64,000 nt of DNA from Buchnera aphidicola (Sitobion avenae) (lineage in GTDB: Bacteria > Pseudomonadota > Gammaproteobacteria > Enterobacterales > Enterobacteriaceae). Below the pieces are notes generated by a model. It was not told the origin of the DNA. It saw nothing but the letters and a program-made list of their open reading frames with translations, and searched no databases. Both the position numbers and the translations under genes were made by a program. Positions 1 to 10,419 of this stretch are shown here, in pieces. The stretch is taken from NCBI RefSeq assembly GCF_005082585.1, contig NZ_CP034855.1:310001-374000 (forward strand), given 5' to 3'. The stretch's first letter is position 1. Every line of letters begins with the position of its first letter.

Positions 1-705
1 ATGTCCTCCGTTAAAATTACTAATTAAGCAACCAGCTTCTCGTACTTGTAATTTTCCTGCTATAAAATTATTAGGTTCTAAATTAAAATCAAATAAGCAA
101 TCTATTTTTCCAGCTGCAACATAAGCAGAATCAAGTACCGTAGAACCAGTACATCTAAAAGAAATTCCATATTGAATTAATTTTTTATATATTTCAAAAT
201 AGGATAATGTTTCGTTATAAATTTTGTCAGGTAGATTAACAGCTACTGTAGTATATTTTAGAGTATTAATTTTACTACATCTAGTTCGGTATCCATTTAA
301 TTGTGAACCTTGTCCCTTTACAGCTGTAAATAAATCATTTTTTATAGGATCGTATATTACGGAAATTTCAGTTCTATTTTTTACAACAACAGCAATAGAA
401 ATACAAAAATATGGAAAATTTTTAATAAAATTATTTTTTCCGTCTAATTCATTAATAATCCACATAGTATTTTTTTCATTTTGTGTAAAAAAAACGTCTT
501 CATTTTTTTTTAAAATAATATGATGAGGATAAGATTTATGAATAATTGAACTAATTGTTCTATTTGCTTTATACATTATGTTTTTTATGAACATTTTATT
601 TTTTTCTACATCTTCTTTAATGAATTTATGTGTATCATAATTTTGAGTTATGATATTTCCTCCTCTCCTTACTGCACGAATAGCAATATTTAACATTGGA
701 TGCAT
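1..705 (-). CDS. suhB: SuhB, inositol monophosphatase family protein (3' end cut off), degenerate active site
   Basis: The minus-strand frame starts with an ATG at 705 and reads MHPMLNIAIRAVRRGGN, which matches the N terminus of enterobacterial SuhB. It stays open for 235 codons to the window edge, so roughly 30 C-terminal residues are missing. In E. coli SuhB has two roles: inositol-1-phosphatase, and NusA-linked cofactor of rRNA antitermination and ribosome assembly. Residues expected to bind Mg2+ are altered here. The usual EE pair after the first beta strand reads KK, the DPLDGT motif reads NELDGK, and the WD of the last ligand motif reads NN (in EPNNFIAG). The fold and flanking motifs (YDP, GQG-QLNGYR, RCTGSTVLD-AYVAAG) are kept. 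I infer a protein without phosphatase activity that may keep its RNA-related role. Identity is certain; the functional reading is inference. Confidence 0.93.
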   Translation of the reverse strand, partial: MHPMLNIAIRAVRRGGNIITQNYDTHKFIKEDVEKNKMFIKNIMYKANRTISSIIHKSYPHHIILKKNEDVFFTQNEKNTMWIINELDGKNNFIKNFPYFCISIAVVVKNRTEISVIYDPIKNDLFTAVKGQGSQLNGYRTRCSKINTLKYTTVAVNLPDKIYNETLSYFEIYKKLIQYGISFRCTGSTVLDSAYVAAGKIDCLFDFNLEPNNFIAGKLQVREAGCLISNFNGGH

Positions 706-936
706 TGAAATCTCCTAAATTTTAAATTTTATTAGAATAATACCATGATTTAAATATCTTTAACATTTATTATAAGAAATATAATATGTTGTAGTACATG
801 AAAATAAAATGAAAACTAATGAATTTATTATTTTAATATATTATTATTAAAAAATATATTTTACTATTTTTCTTCTTCTTAGGTGAATTTTTAAAAATGA
901 GAAAAAATTTTTTATTAATTCTTTTTAGGTTTTTAA

Positions 937-2037
937 ATGAAAAAAAATATTAATATATTTAATATTTCAACATCTAAAATTAATTTATTAGACTTAAATC
1001 GTCAAGATCTAAGATGTTTTCTTATTTCTTTAGGAGCTAAAAGTTTTTGTGCAGAGCAAATTATGTATTGGATTTATCATGATTACTGTAATGATTTTAA
1101 AAAAATGTTTAATATTAGTATTAAAATAAGAAATCAATTATATGAAAAATCTTATATATTTGCAGCAAAATTTATAGAAGAAAGAGTATCTTGTGATGGT
1201 ACAATAAAGTGGATTACTTCGATTAATAATCAAAAAATTGAAACAGTTTATATACCAGAAAAAAAACGTTCTACTCTTTGTATTTCTTCACAAATAGGAT
1301 GTCCGTTACAATGTCATTTTTGTGCTACCGGAAAAGAAGGTTTTCAACGTAATTTAAAAGTTTCTGAAATTATTGCTCAAATTTGGCAAGCAAATAAAAT
1401 GTTAAAAGAAAAAAACATTACAAAAAATATTACTAATATCGTTTTTATGGGTATGGGTGAACCTTTATTGAATTTGAAAAATGTTGTGTCTGCATTAAAA
1501 ATAATTTTAGATGAATATGGTTTTGGCTTATCAAAACGTCGTGTTACTTTATCTACTTCAGGTATAGTTCCAGCATTAGATAAGTTGAATAGTATGATTG
1601 ATGTTTCTTTAGCAATTTCTTTACATGCTCCAAATAATTATATTCGAAACATGATTATGCCTATTAATAGAAAATATAATATTGACTCTGTTTTAAAGTC
1701 TGCATTTAAATACTTTAAAAGTTCAAATGCCAACCGAGGTGGAGTGACAATAGAATATGTTATGCTAGATGGAATTAATGATTCAAATAAAAATGCTCAA
1801 GAATTAGCTTTTTTATTAAGGAAAATACCTAGTAAAATTAATTTAATTCCTTGGAATTCTTTTGTCGGTTCATCTTTTTTATGCAGCGATATTAATCGTA
1901 TTAATATTTTTGCAAACATTTTAAGAAAAAAAGGATTTACTGCAATGATTCGAAAGAATAGAGGACAAGATATTCATGCAGCATGTGGACAATTAACTAG
2001 CGGCATGAAAAATAGTCTTAAAAAAAAATTTGTTTAA
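937..2037 (+). CDS. rlmN: Dual-specificity 23S rRNA/tRNA adenine-C2 methyltransferase RlmN
   Basis: This radical-SAM enzyme methylates C2 of A2503 in 23S rRNA and A37 in some tRNAs. The 366-residue protein is slightly shorter than the E. coli one (384). It has the CxxxCxxC 4Fe-4S motif (C122, C126, C129), the resolving cysteine in TLC (C115) and the methyl-carrying cysteine in AACGQL (about C350). Motifs MGMGEPLLN and LSTSG bind SAM. It is the first of a same-strand run rlmN-ispG-hisS-glyA. A run of nine A near the stop codon lies in a lysine tail and should be harmless. Radical SAM methyl synthases of this kind are reduced through flavodoxin, encoded by fldA in this window. Confidence 0.97.
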   Translation: MKKNINIFNISTSKINLLDLNRQDLRCFLISLGAKSFCAEQIMYWIYHDYCNDFKKMFNISIKIRNQLYEKSYIFAAKFIEERVSCDGTIKWITSINNQKIETVYIPEKKRSTLCISSQIGCPLQCHFCATGKEGFQRNLKVSEIIAQIWQANKMLKEKNITKNITNIVFMGMGEPLLNLKNVVSALKIILDEYGFGLSKRRVTLSTSGIVPALDKLNSMIDVSLAISLHAPNNYIRNMIMPINRKYNIDSVLKSAFKYFKSSNANRGGVTIEYVMLDGINDSNKNAQELAFLLRKIPSKINLIPWNSFVGSSFLCSDINRINIFANILRKKGFTAMIRKNRGQDIHAACGQLTSGMKNSLKKKFV

Positions 2038-2067
2038 TATAACTTTCATTATTTAAAAAAAAATTTT

Positions 2068-3183
2068 ATGAAAACATGCAAAATTATTAATAGAAGAAAA
2101 TCTGATCGTATTTATGTTGGTAAAGTACCTGTTGGAAATCATGCATTAATTTCAGTACAGTCCATGACTAATACTCAAACGGCAAATACTTTAGAAACTA
2201 TCAATCAAATTTTAGAATTACAACAAGTAGGAGCTGATATTGTTCGTGTTTCTATACCAAGTTTAAAAGCTGCAGAATCATTTAAAATAATTAAAAAAAA
2301 AATCAAGATTCCATTAATTGCAGATATACATTTTGATTATAGATTAGCTTTAAAAGCTATAGAATATGGTGCAGATTGTTTAAGAATTAATCCTGGAAAT
2401 ATTGGAAATCAAAAAAGAATATCAGAAATAATTACTTGTGCAAAAGATAAAAATATTCCTATTCGTATTGGTGTAAATGCTGGATCTTTAGAAAAAGATA
2501 TACTGAAAAAATATAAGGAACCTACTCCAGAAGCTTTAGTAGAATCTGCTATGAGACATATTGAATATTTTGATGCTTTTAATTTTAATCAATTTAAAGT
2601 TAGTGTTAAAGCATCTAATGTATTTTTAGCAACTGAATCGTATCGAATATTGGCAAAAAAAATCACACAACCGTTACATATTGGGATAACAGAAGCAGGA
2701 GGTTTAAGAAATGGAACAGTAAAGTCTTCTATAGGTATTGCTTTATTATTATTAGAAGGTATTGGAGATACAATACGGATTTCATTGGCTGCAAATCCTG
2801 TTGAAGAAGTAAAAGTGGGTTATGATATTTTAAAAGCATTGCAAATAAGATCAAGAGGCGTTAACTTTATTGCTTGTCCCACTTGTTCTAGACAAGAGTT
2901 TGATGTCATTAATACAGTAAATCAATTAGAAAAAAAATTAGAAGATGTCTCGACTCCTATAGATGTATCTATTATTGGTTGTGTTGTTAATGGAATAGGT
3001 GAAGCTAAAACAGCAACATTAGGTGTAACAGGAAGTAATAAGAAAAGTGCATTTTACGAAGATGGAATACGACAACAAAAAAAAATAAAAAATGAAGAAA
3101 TTATAGAACAATTAGAAATAAAAATTCGAAATAAAATAAAAAAGTTAGATGAATTGAATACTTTTAAAAAAAATAATATTTAA
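2068..3183 (+). CDS. ispG: 4-hydroxy-3-methylbut-2-en-1-yl diphosphate synthase IspG (GcpE)
   Basis: IspG performs the penultimate step of the MEP isoprenoid pathway, reducing the cyclic diphosphate MEcPP to HMBPP with a 4Fe-4S cluster and flavodoxin electrons. The 371-residue length matches the family. The N-terminal TIM barrel carries the SVQSMTNT and GADIVRVS motifs. The C-terminal Fe-S domain has [10 protein letters not shown] (C270, C273) and [10 protein letters not shown] (C305, E312). The usual Pro in NGPGEA is Ile here. Codons 77-80 contain a run of ten A (2293-2302), long enough to be prone to slippage although the frame is intact. It lies 30 bp after rlmN and 42 bp before hisS. Confidence 0.97.
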   Translation: MKTCKIINRRKSDRIYVGKVPVGNHALISVQSMTNTQTANTLETINQILELQQVGADIVRVSIPSLKAAESFKIIKKKIKIPLIADIHFDYRLALKAIEYGADCLRINPGNIGNQKRISEIITCAKDKNIPIRIGVNAGSLEKDILKKYKEPTPEALVESAMRHIEYFDAFNFNQFKVSVKASNVFLATESYRILAKKITQPLHIGITEAGGLRNGTVKSSIGIALLLLEGIGDTIRISLAANPVEEVKVGYDILKALQIRSRGVNFIACPTCSRQEFDVINTVNQLEKKLEDVSTPIDVSIIGCVVNGIGEAKTATLGVTGSNKKSAFYEDGIRQQKKIKNEEIIEQLEIKIRNKIKKLDELNTFKKNNI

Positions 3184-3225
3184 CTATGCATTTTAATTAA
3201 TTTATATTTAATACAAGAGATAATA

Positions 3226-4506
3226 GTGAATAAAGAAATTAAATCGATTAGAGGCATGCATGATTATCTTCCAAAAGAATTAAAAATATGGAATCATATA
3301 GAAGTTATATTAAAAGAAGTTCTTACCAGTTACTGTTATTTAGAAATTAGACTGCCTATATTAGAAAAAACTGAAATTTTTCAAAGAGCAATTGGTGATA
3401 TTACCGATATAGTAGAAAAGGAAATGTATTCTTTTAATGATCGGAAAGGTAATAGTATAACTTTACGTCCAGAAGGTACTGTAGGTTGCGTACGTTCTAT
3501 AATACAAAATAATTTATTACATAAACAAAATAATAAATTTTGGTATTTAGGTCCTATGTTTCGATATGAAAGACCACAAAAGGGGAGATATCGTCAATTT
3601 TTTCAATTAGGTGCAGAAGTTTTTGGATTAGATACAGAAGATATTGATTTGGAAGTTATTATTTTAACTAATCGTTTATGGAAACGAATGGGTATTGATT
3701 CACATGTAATATTAGAGATAAATTCAATTGGTTCTAAAATAGATCGTTTTCAATATACAAAAGAACTTGTTTGTTTTCTTAAAAAACATGAGCACTTACT
3801 AGATCAAGACTGTAAAAGACGCTTATATACCAATCCCTTACGTATTTTAGATTCTAAAAATAAAGACGTTCAAAAAATATTAAAAGAAGCACCATTACTT
3901 AGTAAGTATATTGATATTTCTTCAAGTAATCGTTTTAAAAATTTATGTCAAATGCTGTGTGCTCATAGAATCAAATATAAATACAATTCAAATTTAATAA
4001 GAGGTCTAGATTATTATAACAGTACTGTTTTTGAATGGAAAACTAACAAGTTAGGTTCACAAAACACTGTATGTGCAGGAGGTAGATATGACTCTTTAGT
4101 CCAAGCAATGGGAGGTAAAAAAACATCTGCTATAGGATTTGCAATAGGAATAGAACGTTTAGTTTTATTAACAAAATCACTGAAAATTTTTTCTGAAGAA
4201 ATAGAAGAAATTAATATTTATATCATTTTTATAGGAGATAATAATAAACATTATGCTATAAATTTATCTGAAGAAATAAGAGATTTATATCCAAATTTAA
4301 AAACATTTGTTAATTTTATAAATCAAAATCTTAGAAAAAAAATTAAGAATGCTATAAATTCTTCAGCAAGAATTATTATTTTAATAGGTGACCATGAAAT
4401 GAAAAAAGGATTTTTTGTAGTTAAGGATTTAAAAGAAGAAAAAGAATATCATCTTTTAAAACATGAATTAATGATAAAAATTCAAAAAACTTTTCAATTA
4501 AAATAA
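3226..4506 (+). CDS. hisS: Histidyl-tRNA synthetase (GTG start)
   Basis: This class II aminoacyl-tRNA synthetase charges tRNA-His. The 426 residues compare with 424 in E. coli. LRPEGT lies at residues 80-85, motif 2 ([14 protein letters not shown]) follows at about 113, the histidine-specific RGLDYY and AGGRYD motifs lie in the second half, and motif 3 is [12 protein letters not shown]-terminal anticodon-binding domain follows. Translation appears to start at a GTG at 3226, because the next residues ([15 protein letters not shown]) line up with the family N terminus and no upstream ATG fits. Nothing is missing. Confidence 0.96.
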   Translation: MNKEIKSIRGMHDYLPKELKIWNHIEVILKEVLTSYCYLEIRLPILEKTEIFQRAIGDITDIVEKEMYSFNDRKGNSITLRPEGTVGCVRSIIQNNLLHKQNNKFWYLGPMFRYERPQKGRYRQFFQLGAEVFGLDTEDIDLEVIILTNRLWKRMGIDSHVILEINSIGSKIDRFQYTKELVCFLKKHEHLLDQDCKRRLYTNPLRILDSKNKDVQKILKEAPLLSKYIDISSSNRFKNLCQMLCAHRIKYKYNSNLIRGLDYYNSTVFEWKTNKLGSQNTVCAGGRYDSLVQAMGGKKTSAIGFAIGIERLVLLTKSLKIFSEEIEEINIYIIFIGDNNKHYAINLSEEIRDLYPNLKTFVNFINQNLRKKIKNAINSSARIIILIGDHEMKKGFFVVKDLKEEKEYHLLKHELMIKIQKTFQLK

Positions 4507-4536
4507 TTTTAATCAAATTTAACTATTGAGAAAATA

Positions 4537-5790
4537 ATGTTAAACAATAAAATAGATTTTTCAAAATATGATCCACAACTATGGTCTGCAATAGAACAAG
4601 AAAAAAAAAGACAAGAAAACCACATAGAACTAATTGCATCAGAAAATTATGCAAGTCAGCATGTTATGTATGCGCAAGGTTCGCAATTAACTAATAAATA
4701 CGCAGAAGGTTATCCTGGAAAACGATATTATGGTGGTTGTAAATATGTAGATATAATAGAAGAGTTAGCAATTAATCGTGCAAAAAAACTATTTAATGCT
4801 GACTATGCCAACGTACAACCTCATTCTGGTTCTCAAGCTAATTTTTCTGTTTATACAGCGCTTTTAAAACCTGGTGACACAATATTAGGAATGAAGTTAT
4901 CTCATGGAGGTCATTTAACTCACGGATCTCCTGTAAATTTCTCAGGTAAAATGTACAATGTTATTTCATACGGAGTAGATAAAAACGGCGAAATTGATTA
5001 TGAGGAATTATTAAAATTAACTAAAAAATATCAACCAAAAATGATTATTGGAGGTTTTTCAGCATATTCCGGTATTTGTGATTGGAAAAAAATGCGTATT
5101 ATTGCAGATGAAGTTAATGCTTATTTTGTTGTAGATATGGCACATATTGCTGGTTTAGTAGCTGCACAAATTTATCCAAATCCTATTAATTATGCACATG
5201 TTGTTACAACAACTACTCATAAAACATTAGCAGGGCCTCGTGGTGGACTTATTCTTGCTAAAAATGGAAGCGATATGTTATATAAAAAATTAAATTTGTC
5301 AGTTTTTCCTGGTGCACAAGGAGGACCGCTTATGCATGTAATTGCCGGAAAAGCAATTGCATTTAAAGAAGCTTTAGAACCAAAATTTAAAGAATACCAA
5401 AAACAAATAGTAAAAAATTCTCAGTTTATGGTTCAAAAATTTTTAGAAAAGGGATATAAGATAATATCCGGTAACACTTATAATCATTTGTTTTTAATTG
5501 ATTTGACTAATAATAACCTAACAGGTCAAGATGCTGATATCGCTTTAGGTAAAGCAAATATAACTATTAACAAAAACACCATACCTGATGATTCAAAAAG
5601 TCCTTTTGTTACTTCAGGTATACGTATTGGAACACCTGCTGTTACTAGAAGAGGATTTAAAGAAAACGAAGTTGCTAAAGTATCAGATTGGATATCTAGT
5701 ATTCTAAATGATGTAAACGATCTTAATAATATTGTTAAGATTAAAAAGAAAGTATTAGAAATTTGTTCGAAATATCCTGTTTATATTTAA
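4537..5790 (+). CDS. glyA: Serine hydroxymethyltransferase
   Basis: GlyA is a PLP enzyme that converts serine and tetrahydrofolate to glycine and 5,10-methylene-THF, the main one-carbon source. The length of 417 equals the E. coli enzyme. The PLP lysine is K229 in [14 protein letters not shown], and the substrate-binding motifs HSGSQAN and VDMAHIAGL are intact. A run of nine A (4601-4609) encodes part of EKKRQ and leaves the frame intact. The gene ends the rlmN-ispG-hisS-glyA run and converges with bioD, with a palindromic candidate terminator between them. Confidence 0.98.
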   Translation: MLNNKIDFSKYDPQLWSAIEQEKKRQENHIELIASENYASQHVMYAQGSQLTNKYAEGYPGKRYYGGCKYVDIIEELAINRAKKLFNADYANVQPHSGSQANFSVYTALLKPGDTILGMKLSHGGHLTHGSPVNFSGKMYNVISYGVDKNGEIDYEELLKLTKKYQPKMIIGGFSAYSGICDWKKMRIIADEVNAYFVVDMAHIAGLVAAQIYPNPINYAHVVTTTTHKTLAGPRGGLILAKNGSDMLYKKLNLSVFPGAQGGPLMHVIAGKAIAFKEALEPKFKEYQKQIVKNSQFMVQKFLEKGYKIISGNTYNHLFLIDLTNNNLTGQDADIALGKANITINKNTIPDDSKSPFVTSGIRIGTPAVTRRGFKENEVAKVSDWISSILNDVNDLNNIVKIKKKVLEICSKYPVYI

Positions 5791-5841
5791 ACATTAAATA
5801 TATCCATCTTTGTTAATTATTATATTGATAATAATAAAATA

Positions 5842-5857
5842 ACATTTTTAAAAATGT
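5842..5857. terminator. Self-complementary hairpin between convergent glyA and bioD
   Basis: ACATTT-TTAA-AAATGT is a perfect palindrome, extended on both sides by A-rich and T-rich flanks (AAAAT and ATTTT). It sits in the 78-bp gap between the convergent ends of glyA and bioD, where a bidirectional terminator is expected. The stem is AT-only, so the call is tentative. Confidence 0.5.
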
Positions 5858-5868
5858 ATTTTAATCTG

Positions 5869-6543
5869 TCACTCAGGTAATTTAATTTTTATTTTTTTAA
5901 AATTTATTTTATTTTTATTTTTTAAATACGGAACTTCGCCTAAAAATGGAGATTTAATATAACTTAACAAAGTTTGGATGTAATATATGTTATATTTATC
6001 TTTTGGAAAAATATTATTAGCAATCCAGCCTCCGCATTTTATATTTTCTGAAATAATAGCTTTTTCCGTTAAAATTGCATGGTTAATACATCCTAGTTTA
6101 ATTGGAATAATGATGATTACAGTTAATTTTTCTTGTTTTACCCAATTTGAAAAAGTATCTTTATAAGATAACGGTGTATACCATCCACCAGCACCTTCTA
6201 CTAAAATCCAATTACTTTTATTTGTAATATTTTTTAAACCTAAAGATAATTCTTCTGTTTTAATATTCTTTTTTTTAAATATGCTTAAAATATGAGGAGG
6301 AGCATTTTCAAAAAATGAAATTGGATTAATTTCTTTAGTGCTTAATATTATTGAACTACTTTTTTTAAGAGCAACGGCATCATTATTCAAAATACTACAT
6401 GATGTGTTATGATATCCAGAAGATACAGGTTTATATCCTGCTGTTTTATATCCTGCCGCAGTAGCTTTTTTTAATAAAATACTGCTTATGATTGTTTTTC
6501 CTACATTTGTATCTGTACCGGTAACAAAAAATTTTTTAATCAT
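5869..6543 (-). CDS. bioD: Dethiobiotin synthetase
   Basis: BioD makes dethiobiotin from 7,8-diaminopelargonate, CO2 and ATP, the step before BioB. The 224 residues are almost the E. coli length. The P-loop GTDTNVGKT lies at residues 9-17 and the second nucleotide motif EGAGGWYTPL at about 117. In E. coli bioD closes the bioBFCD operon. Here bioF and bioC are absent and a 345-bp gap separates bioD from bioB on the same strand. The gene looks intact. Confidence 0.95.
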   Translation of the reverse strand: MIKKFFVTGTDTNVGKTIISSILLKKATAAGYKTAGYKPVSSGYHNTSCSILNNDAVALKKSSSIILSTKEINPISFFENAPPHILSIFKKKNIKTEELSLGLKNITNKSNWILVEGAGGWYTPLSYKDTFSNWVKQEKLTVIIIIPIKLGCINHAILTEKAIISENIKCGGWIANNIFPKDKYNIYYIQTLLSYIKSPFLGEVPYLKNKNKINFKKIKIKLPE

Positions 6544-6888
6544 GACAAAATCTTTTTTTGAATGGTTAGTATATAATTAAAGAAAGATGTTTTATTTAAT
6601 ATAATTAATATCAGTAAAATTTTTTCATGCTATTAATTTTTCTTTTAGGAAAAAATTATGTAAATGTTAAAATTCCTCCACATTGAGTAACTTGATATAA
6701 TTTATTATGTATATTTGATTTAATAACATAGAACTATAATATCAAGTTACTCTAAAATTAAAAAACAAAATTATTCTAATTAAAAATAATTACCTGATAT
6801 TTTAAAAAAGAAAAATTTTTATATTTAAAATATTTATAAAATTTTTAATCATTTAAGTGTTTAAAAGCAAACTACATAATATTATACA
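6544..6888. other. Gene-free spacer where bioF and bioC stand in E. coli
   Basis: This 345-bp spacer between bioB and bioD (both minus strand) holds no convincing coding frame. Its base composition is that of the other eroded intergenic DNA. It contains one clear structure, a 14-bp perfect inverted repeat listed separately. I see no residual similarity to BioF or BioC. Confidence 0.7.
6685..6752. repeat. 14-bp perfect inverted repeat with 40-bp spacer, 3' of bioB
   Basis: GAGTAACTTGATAT (6685-6698) is exactly reverse-complemented at 6739-6752. The arms contain G and C, which makes them stand out in this AT-rich spacer. The repeat lies about 135 bp beyond the bioB stop codon in the bioB transcription direction and before bioD. 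There is no T-run directly after either arm, so it is not a textbook terminator. It could be an mRNA 3' structure or a processing site. Confidence 0.6.
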
Positions 6889-7920
6889 TTATAATATAGC
6901 TGCATTATAGTATTGGTCTTTATTAATTTTTAACGATTCTATAATAGAATTATATTTTTCTTGCTTTAAAATAGGTTGTTTTTTATATTCAGGATGTAAA
7001 TTCAATTTTTCAAATAATTCTAAATCGTGTTTTTCTTCCGGATTATCTGCTGTAAGTAATTTGCACCCATAAAAAATAGAATTAGCTCCGGCCATAAAAC
7101 ACATAGCTTGAGTTTGATCATTCATTTTTTGACGTCCAGCAGACAATCTAATATAAGATTTGGGCATCATAATACGAGCTGCTGCAATCACACGAATAAA
7201 ATCAAATAATTCTACATTTTCATTGTGTTCCATAGGTGTTCCGGGGATTTTAACTAACATATTAATAGGTACGCTTTCCGGTTGAATAGCTAAATTAGCT
7301 AATTCCATTAATAATTCAATACGATCTTCTTTTTTTTCCCCTAAACCCACAATTCCTCCAGAACAAATTTTCATTCCTGCATTACGAACAATATGTAAAG
7401 TGTTTAATCTTTCTTGATATGTTCGAGTAGTAATAATGCTACTATAAAAATTCTTTGATGTATCCAGGTTATGATTATAAAAATCTAAACCTGCGTTTGC
7501 TAATTTTTGTGCTTGTGAATCATTTAAAGTTCCTAAAGTCATGCAAGTTTCCATGCCCATTTTTTTTATTTTTTTAATAATTTCTTCTAAATAAGGCATA
7601 TCTTTTTCTTTTGGATTTTTCCATGCAGCACCCATACAAAATCGACTAGAACCTGAAGATTTTGCTTTTTTTGCAGCATTAAGAATTTGTTTTATTTCTA
7701 ACAAAGGCTCTTTTTTTAAACCTGTTTTATATCTAGCACTTTGTGGACAATATTTACAATCTTCTGGACAAGATCCAGTTTTTATCGAAAGTAATGTGCT
7801 GATTTGTATTGTATTAGGATTAAAATATTTTCTATGTTTTTTTTGAGCTTCAAACATAAGATCAAAAAATGGTTTTTTAAAAAGTATGTTTGTTTTTTCG
7901 ATAGTCCATTTTTTTTTCAT
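6889..7920 (-). CDS. bioB: Biotin synthase
   Basis: This radical-SAM enzyme inserts sulfur into dethiobiotin to form biotin. The 343 residues match the family. The radical-SAM cluster ligands are C51, C55 and C58 in CPEDCKYC. The 2Fe-2S ligands are recognisable in [26 protein letters not shown] and the arginine of IRLSAGR. It is divergent from bioA across a 78-bp gap, as in E. coli. The enzyme family needs flavodoxin, which fldA supplies. The 11 bases upstream hold a weak Shine-Dalgarno (GGAGAT). Confidence 0.97.
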   Translation of the reverse strand: MKKKWTIEKTNILFKKPFFDLMFEAQKKHRKYFNPNTIQISTLLSIKTGSCPEDCKYCPQSARYKTGLKKEPLLEIKQILNAAKKAKSSGSSRFCMGAAWKNPKEKDMPYLEEIIKKIKKMGMETCMTLGTLNDSQAQKLANAGLDFYNHNLDTSKNFYSSIITTRTYQERLNTLHIVRNAGMKICSGGIVGLGEKKEDRIELLMELANLAIQPESVPINMLVKIPGTPMEHNENVELFDFIRVIAAARIMMPKSYIRLSAGRQKMNDQTQAMCFMAGANSIFYGCKLLTADNPEEKHDLELFEKLNLHPEYKKQPILKQEKYNSIIESLKINKDQYYNAAIL

Positions 7921-7949
7921 ATTATCTCCGAAAAAATTATGATTTTATT

Positions 7950-7969
7950 TAAGTAAACGTTTATACTTA
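7950..7969. promoter_or_regulatory. Imperfect dyad between divergent bioB and bioA, possible bio operator remnant
   Basis: The 78-bp bioB-bioA gap contains TAAGTA (7950-7955) and TACTTA (7964-7969), an exact inverted pair flanking AACGTTTA. E. coli has a BirA operator in this position. The sequence is not recognisably that operator, so this is only a positional argument. Confidence 0.25.
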
Positions 7970-7998
7970 ATTATTTAATATTTTATATATAAATAATC

Positions 7999-9285
7999 AT
8001 GAGTCAATCTGATACGTTTTTTGATTACAAACACATTTGGCATCCTTATGCCTCTATGATTAATCCAGTTCCTTGTTATACTGTTATATCTGCCAAAGGA
8101 GTGTATTTAAAATTAAAAAACGGTAAAAATATAATAGATGGCATGTCTTCATGGTGGTCTGTAATACATGGCTATAATCATCCTATTTTAAATAAAGCTT
8201 TAAAAAAACAGATAAGAAAAATGTCTCATGTAATGTTTGGTGGAATTACACATCCATCTGCTATTGCACTTTGTCGGAAATTAATTTCATTAACCCCAGA
8301 AAAATTAGACTGTGTTTTTCTATCTGATTCTGGCTCAGTTGCTGTTGAAGTAGCAATGAAAATGCTAATACAATATTGGCAATCATTAGGTCAAAAAAGA
8401 AAATTATTCTTAACTATTCGAAATGGTTATCATGGGGATACCTTTGCTGCTATGTCAGTCTCGGATCCTGAAAATTCTTTTCATAAAATATACAATAATT
8501 TATTGCCAACAAATCTTTTTGCAGATGCACCAATTTCTTCTTTTTATAAAGATTGGGATGCTAACGATCTTATCTCTTTTCAAAAAATAATAGAAGAAAA
8601 TTCATCTAAAATAGCAGGAGTTATACTTGAACCTATAGTACAAGGTGTAGGGGGGATGAATTTCTATCACCCAACGTATTTAAAAAAAATAAAAATTTTA
8701 TGTGATCATTATTCCATTCCAATAATTTTTGATGAAATTGCAACCGGATTTGGCCGAACTGGAAAAATATTTGCTTTTGAACATGCGAATGTTATACCAG
8801 ATATATTGTGTTTAGGAAAATCAATGACAGGTGGAACAATAACTTTAGCTGCTACCTTAGCTTCACGTCATATTGCTGATACTATTAGTAACAGTAAAAC
8901 AGGTTGTTTTATGCATGGTCCAACCTATATGGGTAATCCGTTAGCATGTGCAGTTGCAAATGCAAATATAAAAATTTTAAAAACTAATCAATGGAAAACA
9001 CAAGTATCTAATATAGAAAAACAATTATTTAAAAATTTATTACCATTAATTGATCATCCTTATGTAATTGATATTCGTATATTAGGAGCTATTGGTGTAA
9101 TTGAATGTTCTCGTTTAGTTAACATGTTTTCAATACAGAAATTTTTTGTTGAAAACGGTGTATGGATTAGACCATTTAAAAAATTAATTTATATTGTGCC
9201 ACCTTATACTATAAGCTCTCATGCATTAAAAAAATTAACTAATGTTATTACAATGGCCTTAAATAATACTAAATTGTTCATGTGA
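7999..9285 (+). CDS. bioA: Adenosylmethionine-8-amino-7-oxononanoate aminotransferase
   Basis: BioA is a PLP aminotransferase that uses SAM as amino donor to convert KAPA to diaminopelargonate. The length of 428 is one residue short of E. coli. The PLP lysine is K274 in LGKSMTGG, the cofactor aspartate lies in FDEIATGFGRTG, and HGPTYMGNPLAC is intact. With BioD and BioB it forms the last three steps of biotin synthesis. The KAPA-forming gene bioF is not in the window, so KAPA would need to be imported or made by something encoded elsewhere. Confidence 0.97.
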   Translation: MSQSDTFFDYKHIWHPYASMINPVPCYTVISAKGVYLKLKNGKNIIDGMSSWWSVIHGYNHPILNKALKKQIRKMSHVMFGGITHPSAIALCRKLISLTPEKLDCVFLSDSGSVAVEVAMKMLIQYWQSLGQKRKLFLTIRNGYHGDTFAAMSVSDPENSFHKIYNNLLPTNLFADAPISSFYKDWDANDLISFQKIIEENSSKIAGVILEPIVQGVGGMNFYHPTYLKKIKILCDHYSIPIIFDEIATGFGRTGKIFAFEHANVIPDILCLGKSMTGGTITLAATLASRHIADTISNSKTGCFMHGPTYMGNPLACAVANANIKILKTNQWKTQVSNIEKQLFKNLLPLIDHPYVIDIRILGAIGVIECSRLVNMFSIQKFFVENGVWIRPFKKLIYIVPPYTISSHALKKLTNVITMALNNTKLFM

Positions 9286-9293
9286 ATTAAATA

Positions 9294-10298
9294 TTAATAT
9301 AATTTATGACTGAGTATCCAGATAGGTCTTTGACCAGTAGCATAAACATTTATTTTTATTAATTCACCAGTAGTATTAGAAATACTATATATAACAAATG
9401 TATTTGATTTTTCACCAGCAACTAATAAATATGTATTATTAGAATTTATATGAAATGATCGAGGTTGTTCTTCTGTTTGATAACTTTTAAAAAAAATGAT
9501 TGTATTATCGTGTTTATTTATATGAAATAATGAAATTGTATTAAAAAATCGATCAGAAGCATATAAAAAACGACCGCATGATGTTAAATGAATATCAGAA
9601 GACCAATAATTTTCTGAAAATTGATTATTTAATATATTAGTGTTCTGTATTTTTTTTATTTTTATAATGTTATTTTTTTTATATATTTTCCATGTGTCTA
9701 TAGTTCCATTTAATTCGTTTATAGTATACATAAAATCTTGGTTAGGATGAAAGACAAGATGACGAGGTCCTGATTCTTTTTGAGTATAAAGTATTTTTTG
9801 TTCAGTACTTTTCAATATTCCAAAATTTGTTAAATGATATAAATAAATAGCATCTTCTTTAAGAGACATGACAAATAATATATTATATTTATAATTAATT
9901 TTAGCCGCGTGACAACCTTCTATATTATGAATAATTTGTATTGGATTTTGTGGTATACCATTTTGATTTAATGGACTCACACTAATGCAGTTTGAATGAT
10001 AAGAACTACAGAATAAAAACTCTTCCCTTTGATCAAAAGAAATATAATTGGCTTTCCCTGGAATATTAAGTTCATTTTTCTTTTCTAAAAAACCATTTCT
10101 TTCTATAGAATATGTAACAATCTTATTGTTAGGAGAAATTCCAGCATATAATAAATTTTTATTTTTAATAATTTTTATAGGTTGAATTTGTCCGTCTACG
10201 TCAATTGTTTGTACTAAATTCATATATCCATCGTCATATAAATTCCATACTTCTATATTTTTACTTTCTGAATTTGCAATATAAACAATCTGTTTCAT
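9294..10298 (-). CDS. pgl: 6-phosphogluconolactonase (YbhE-type)
   Basis: Pgl hydrolyses 6-phosphogluconolactone in the oxidative pentose phosphate pathway, directly after Zwf, which is also in this window. The 334 residues match the E. coli protein (331), a seven-bladed beta-propeller. Blade-like repeats and family motifs such as HAAKI, SGPRHLVFHPN, YASDRF and GQRPIWI can be seen. It converges with bioA with only 8 bp between stops. There is no signal peptide, so the protein is cytosolic. Confidence 0.94.
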   Translation of the reverse strand: MKQIVYIANSESKNIEVWNLYDDGYMNLVQTIDVDGQIQPIKIIKNKNLLYAGISPNNKIVTYSIERNGFLEKKNELNIPGKANYISFDQREEFLFCSSYHSNCISVSPLNQNGIPQNPIQIIHNIEGCHAAKINYKYNILFVMSLKEDAIYLYHLTNFGILKSTEQKILYTQKESGPRHLVFHPNQDFMYTINELNGTIDTWKIYKKNNIIKIKKIQNTNILNNQFSENYWSSDIHLTSCGRFLYASDRFFNTISLFHINKHDNTIIFFKSYQTEEQPRSFHINSNNTYLLVAGEKSNTFVIYSISNTTGELIKINVYATGQRPIWILSHKLY

Positions 10299-10419
10299 AT
10301 CATTCCTTCAATATTTTAAATAAAATTTTTAATTATTATGTCATAAAAATTTTTTAAAATAATTTAAATAATAAAAATATTTAATAGTGATCTTAAAATA
10401 TATTTATATTAAATTAAAC

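Noticed and set aside
224..523. Plus-strand open frame of 99 codons inside the suhB region
   Set aside because: It is antisense to the clear suhB coding frame and has no family features.
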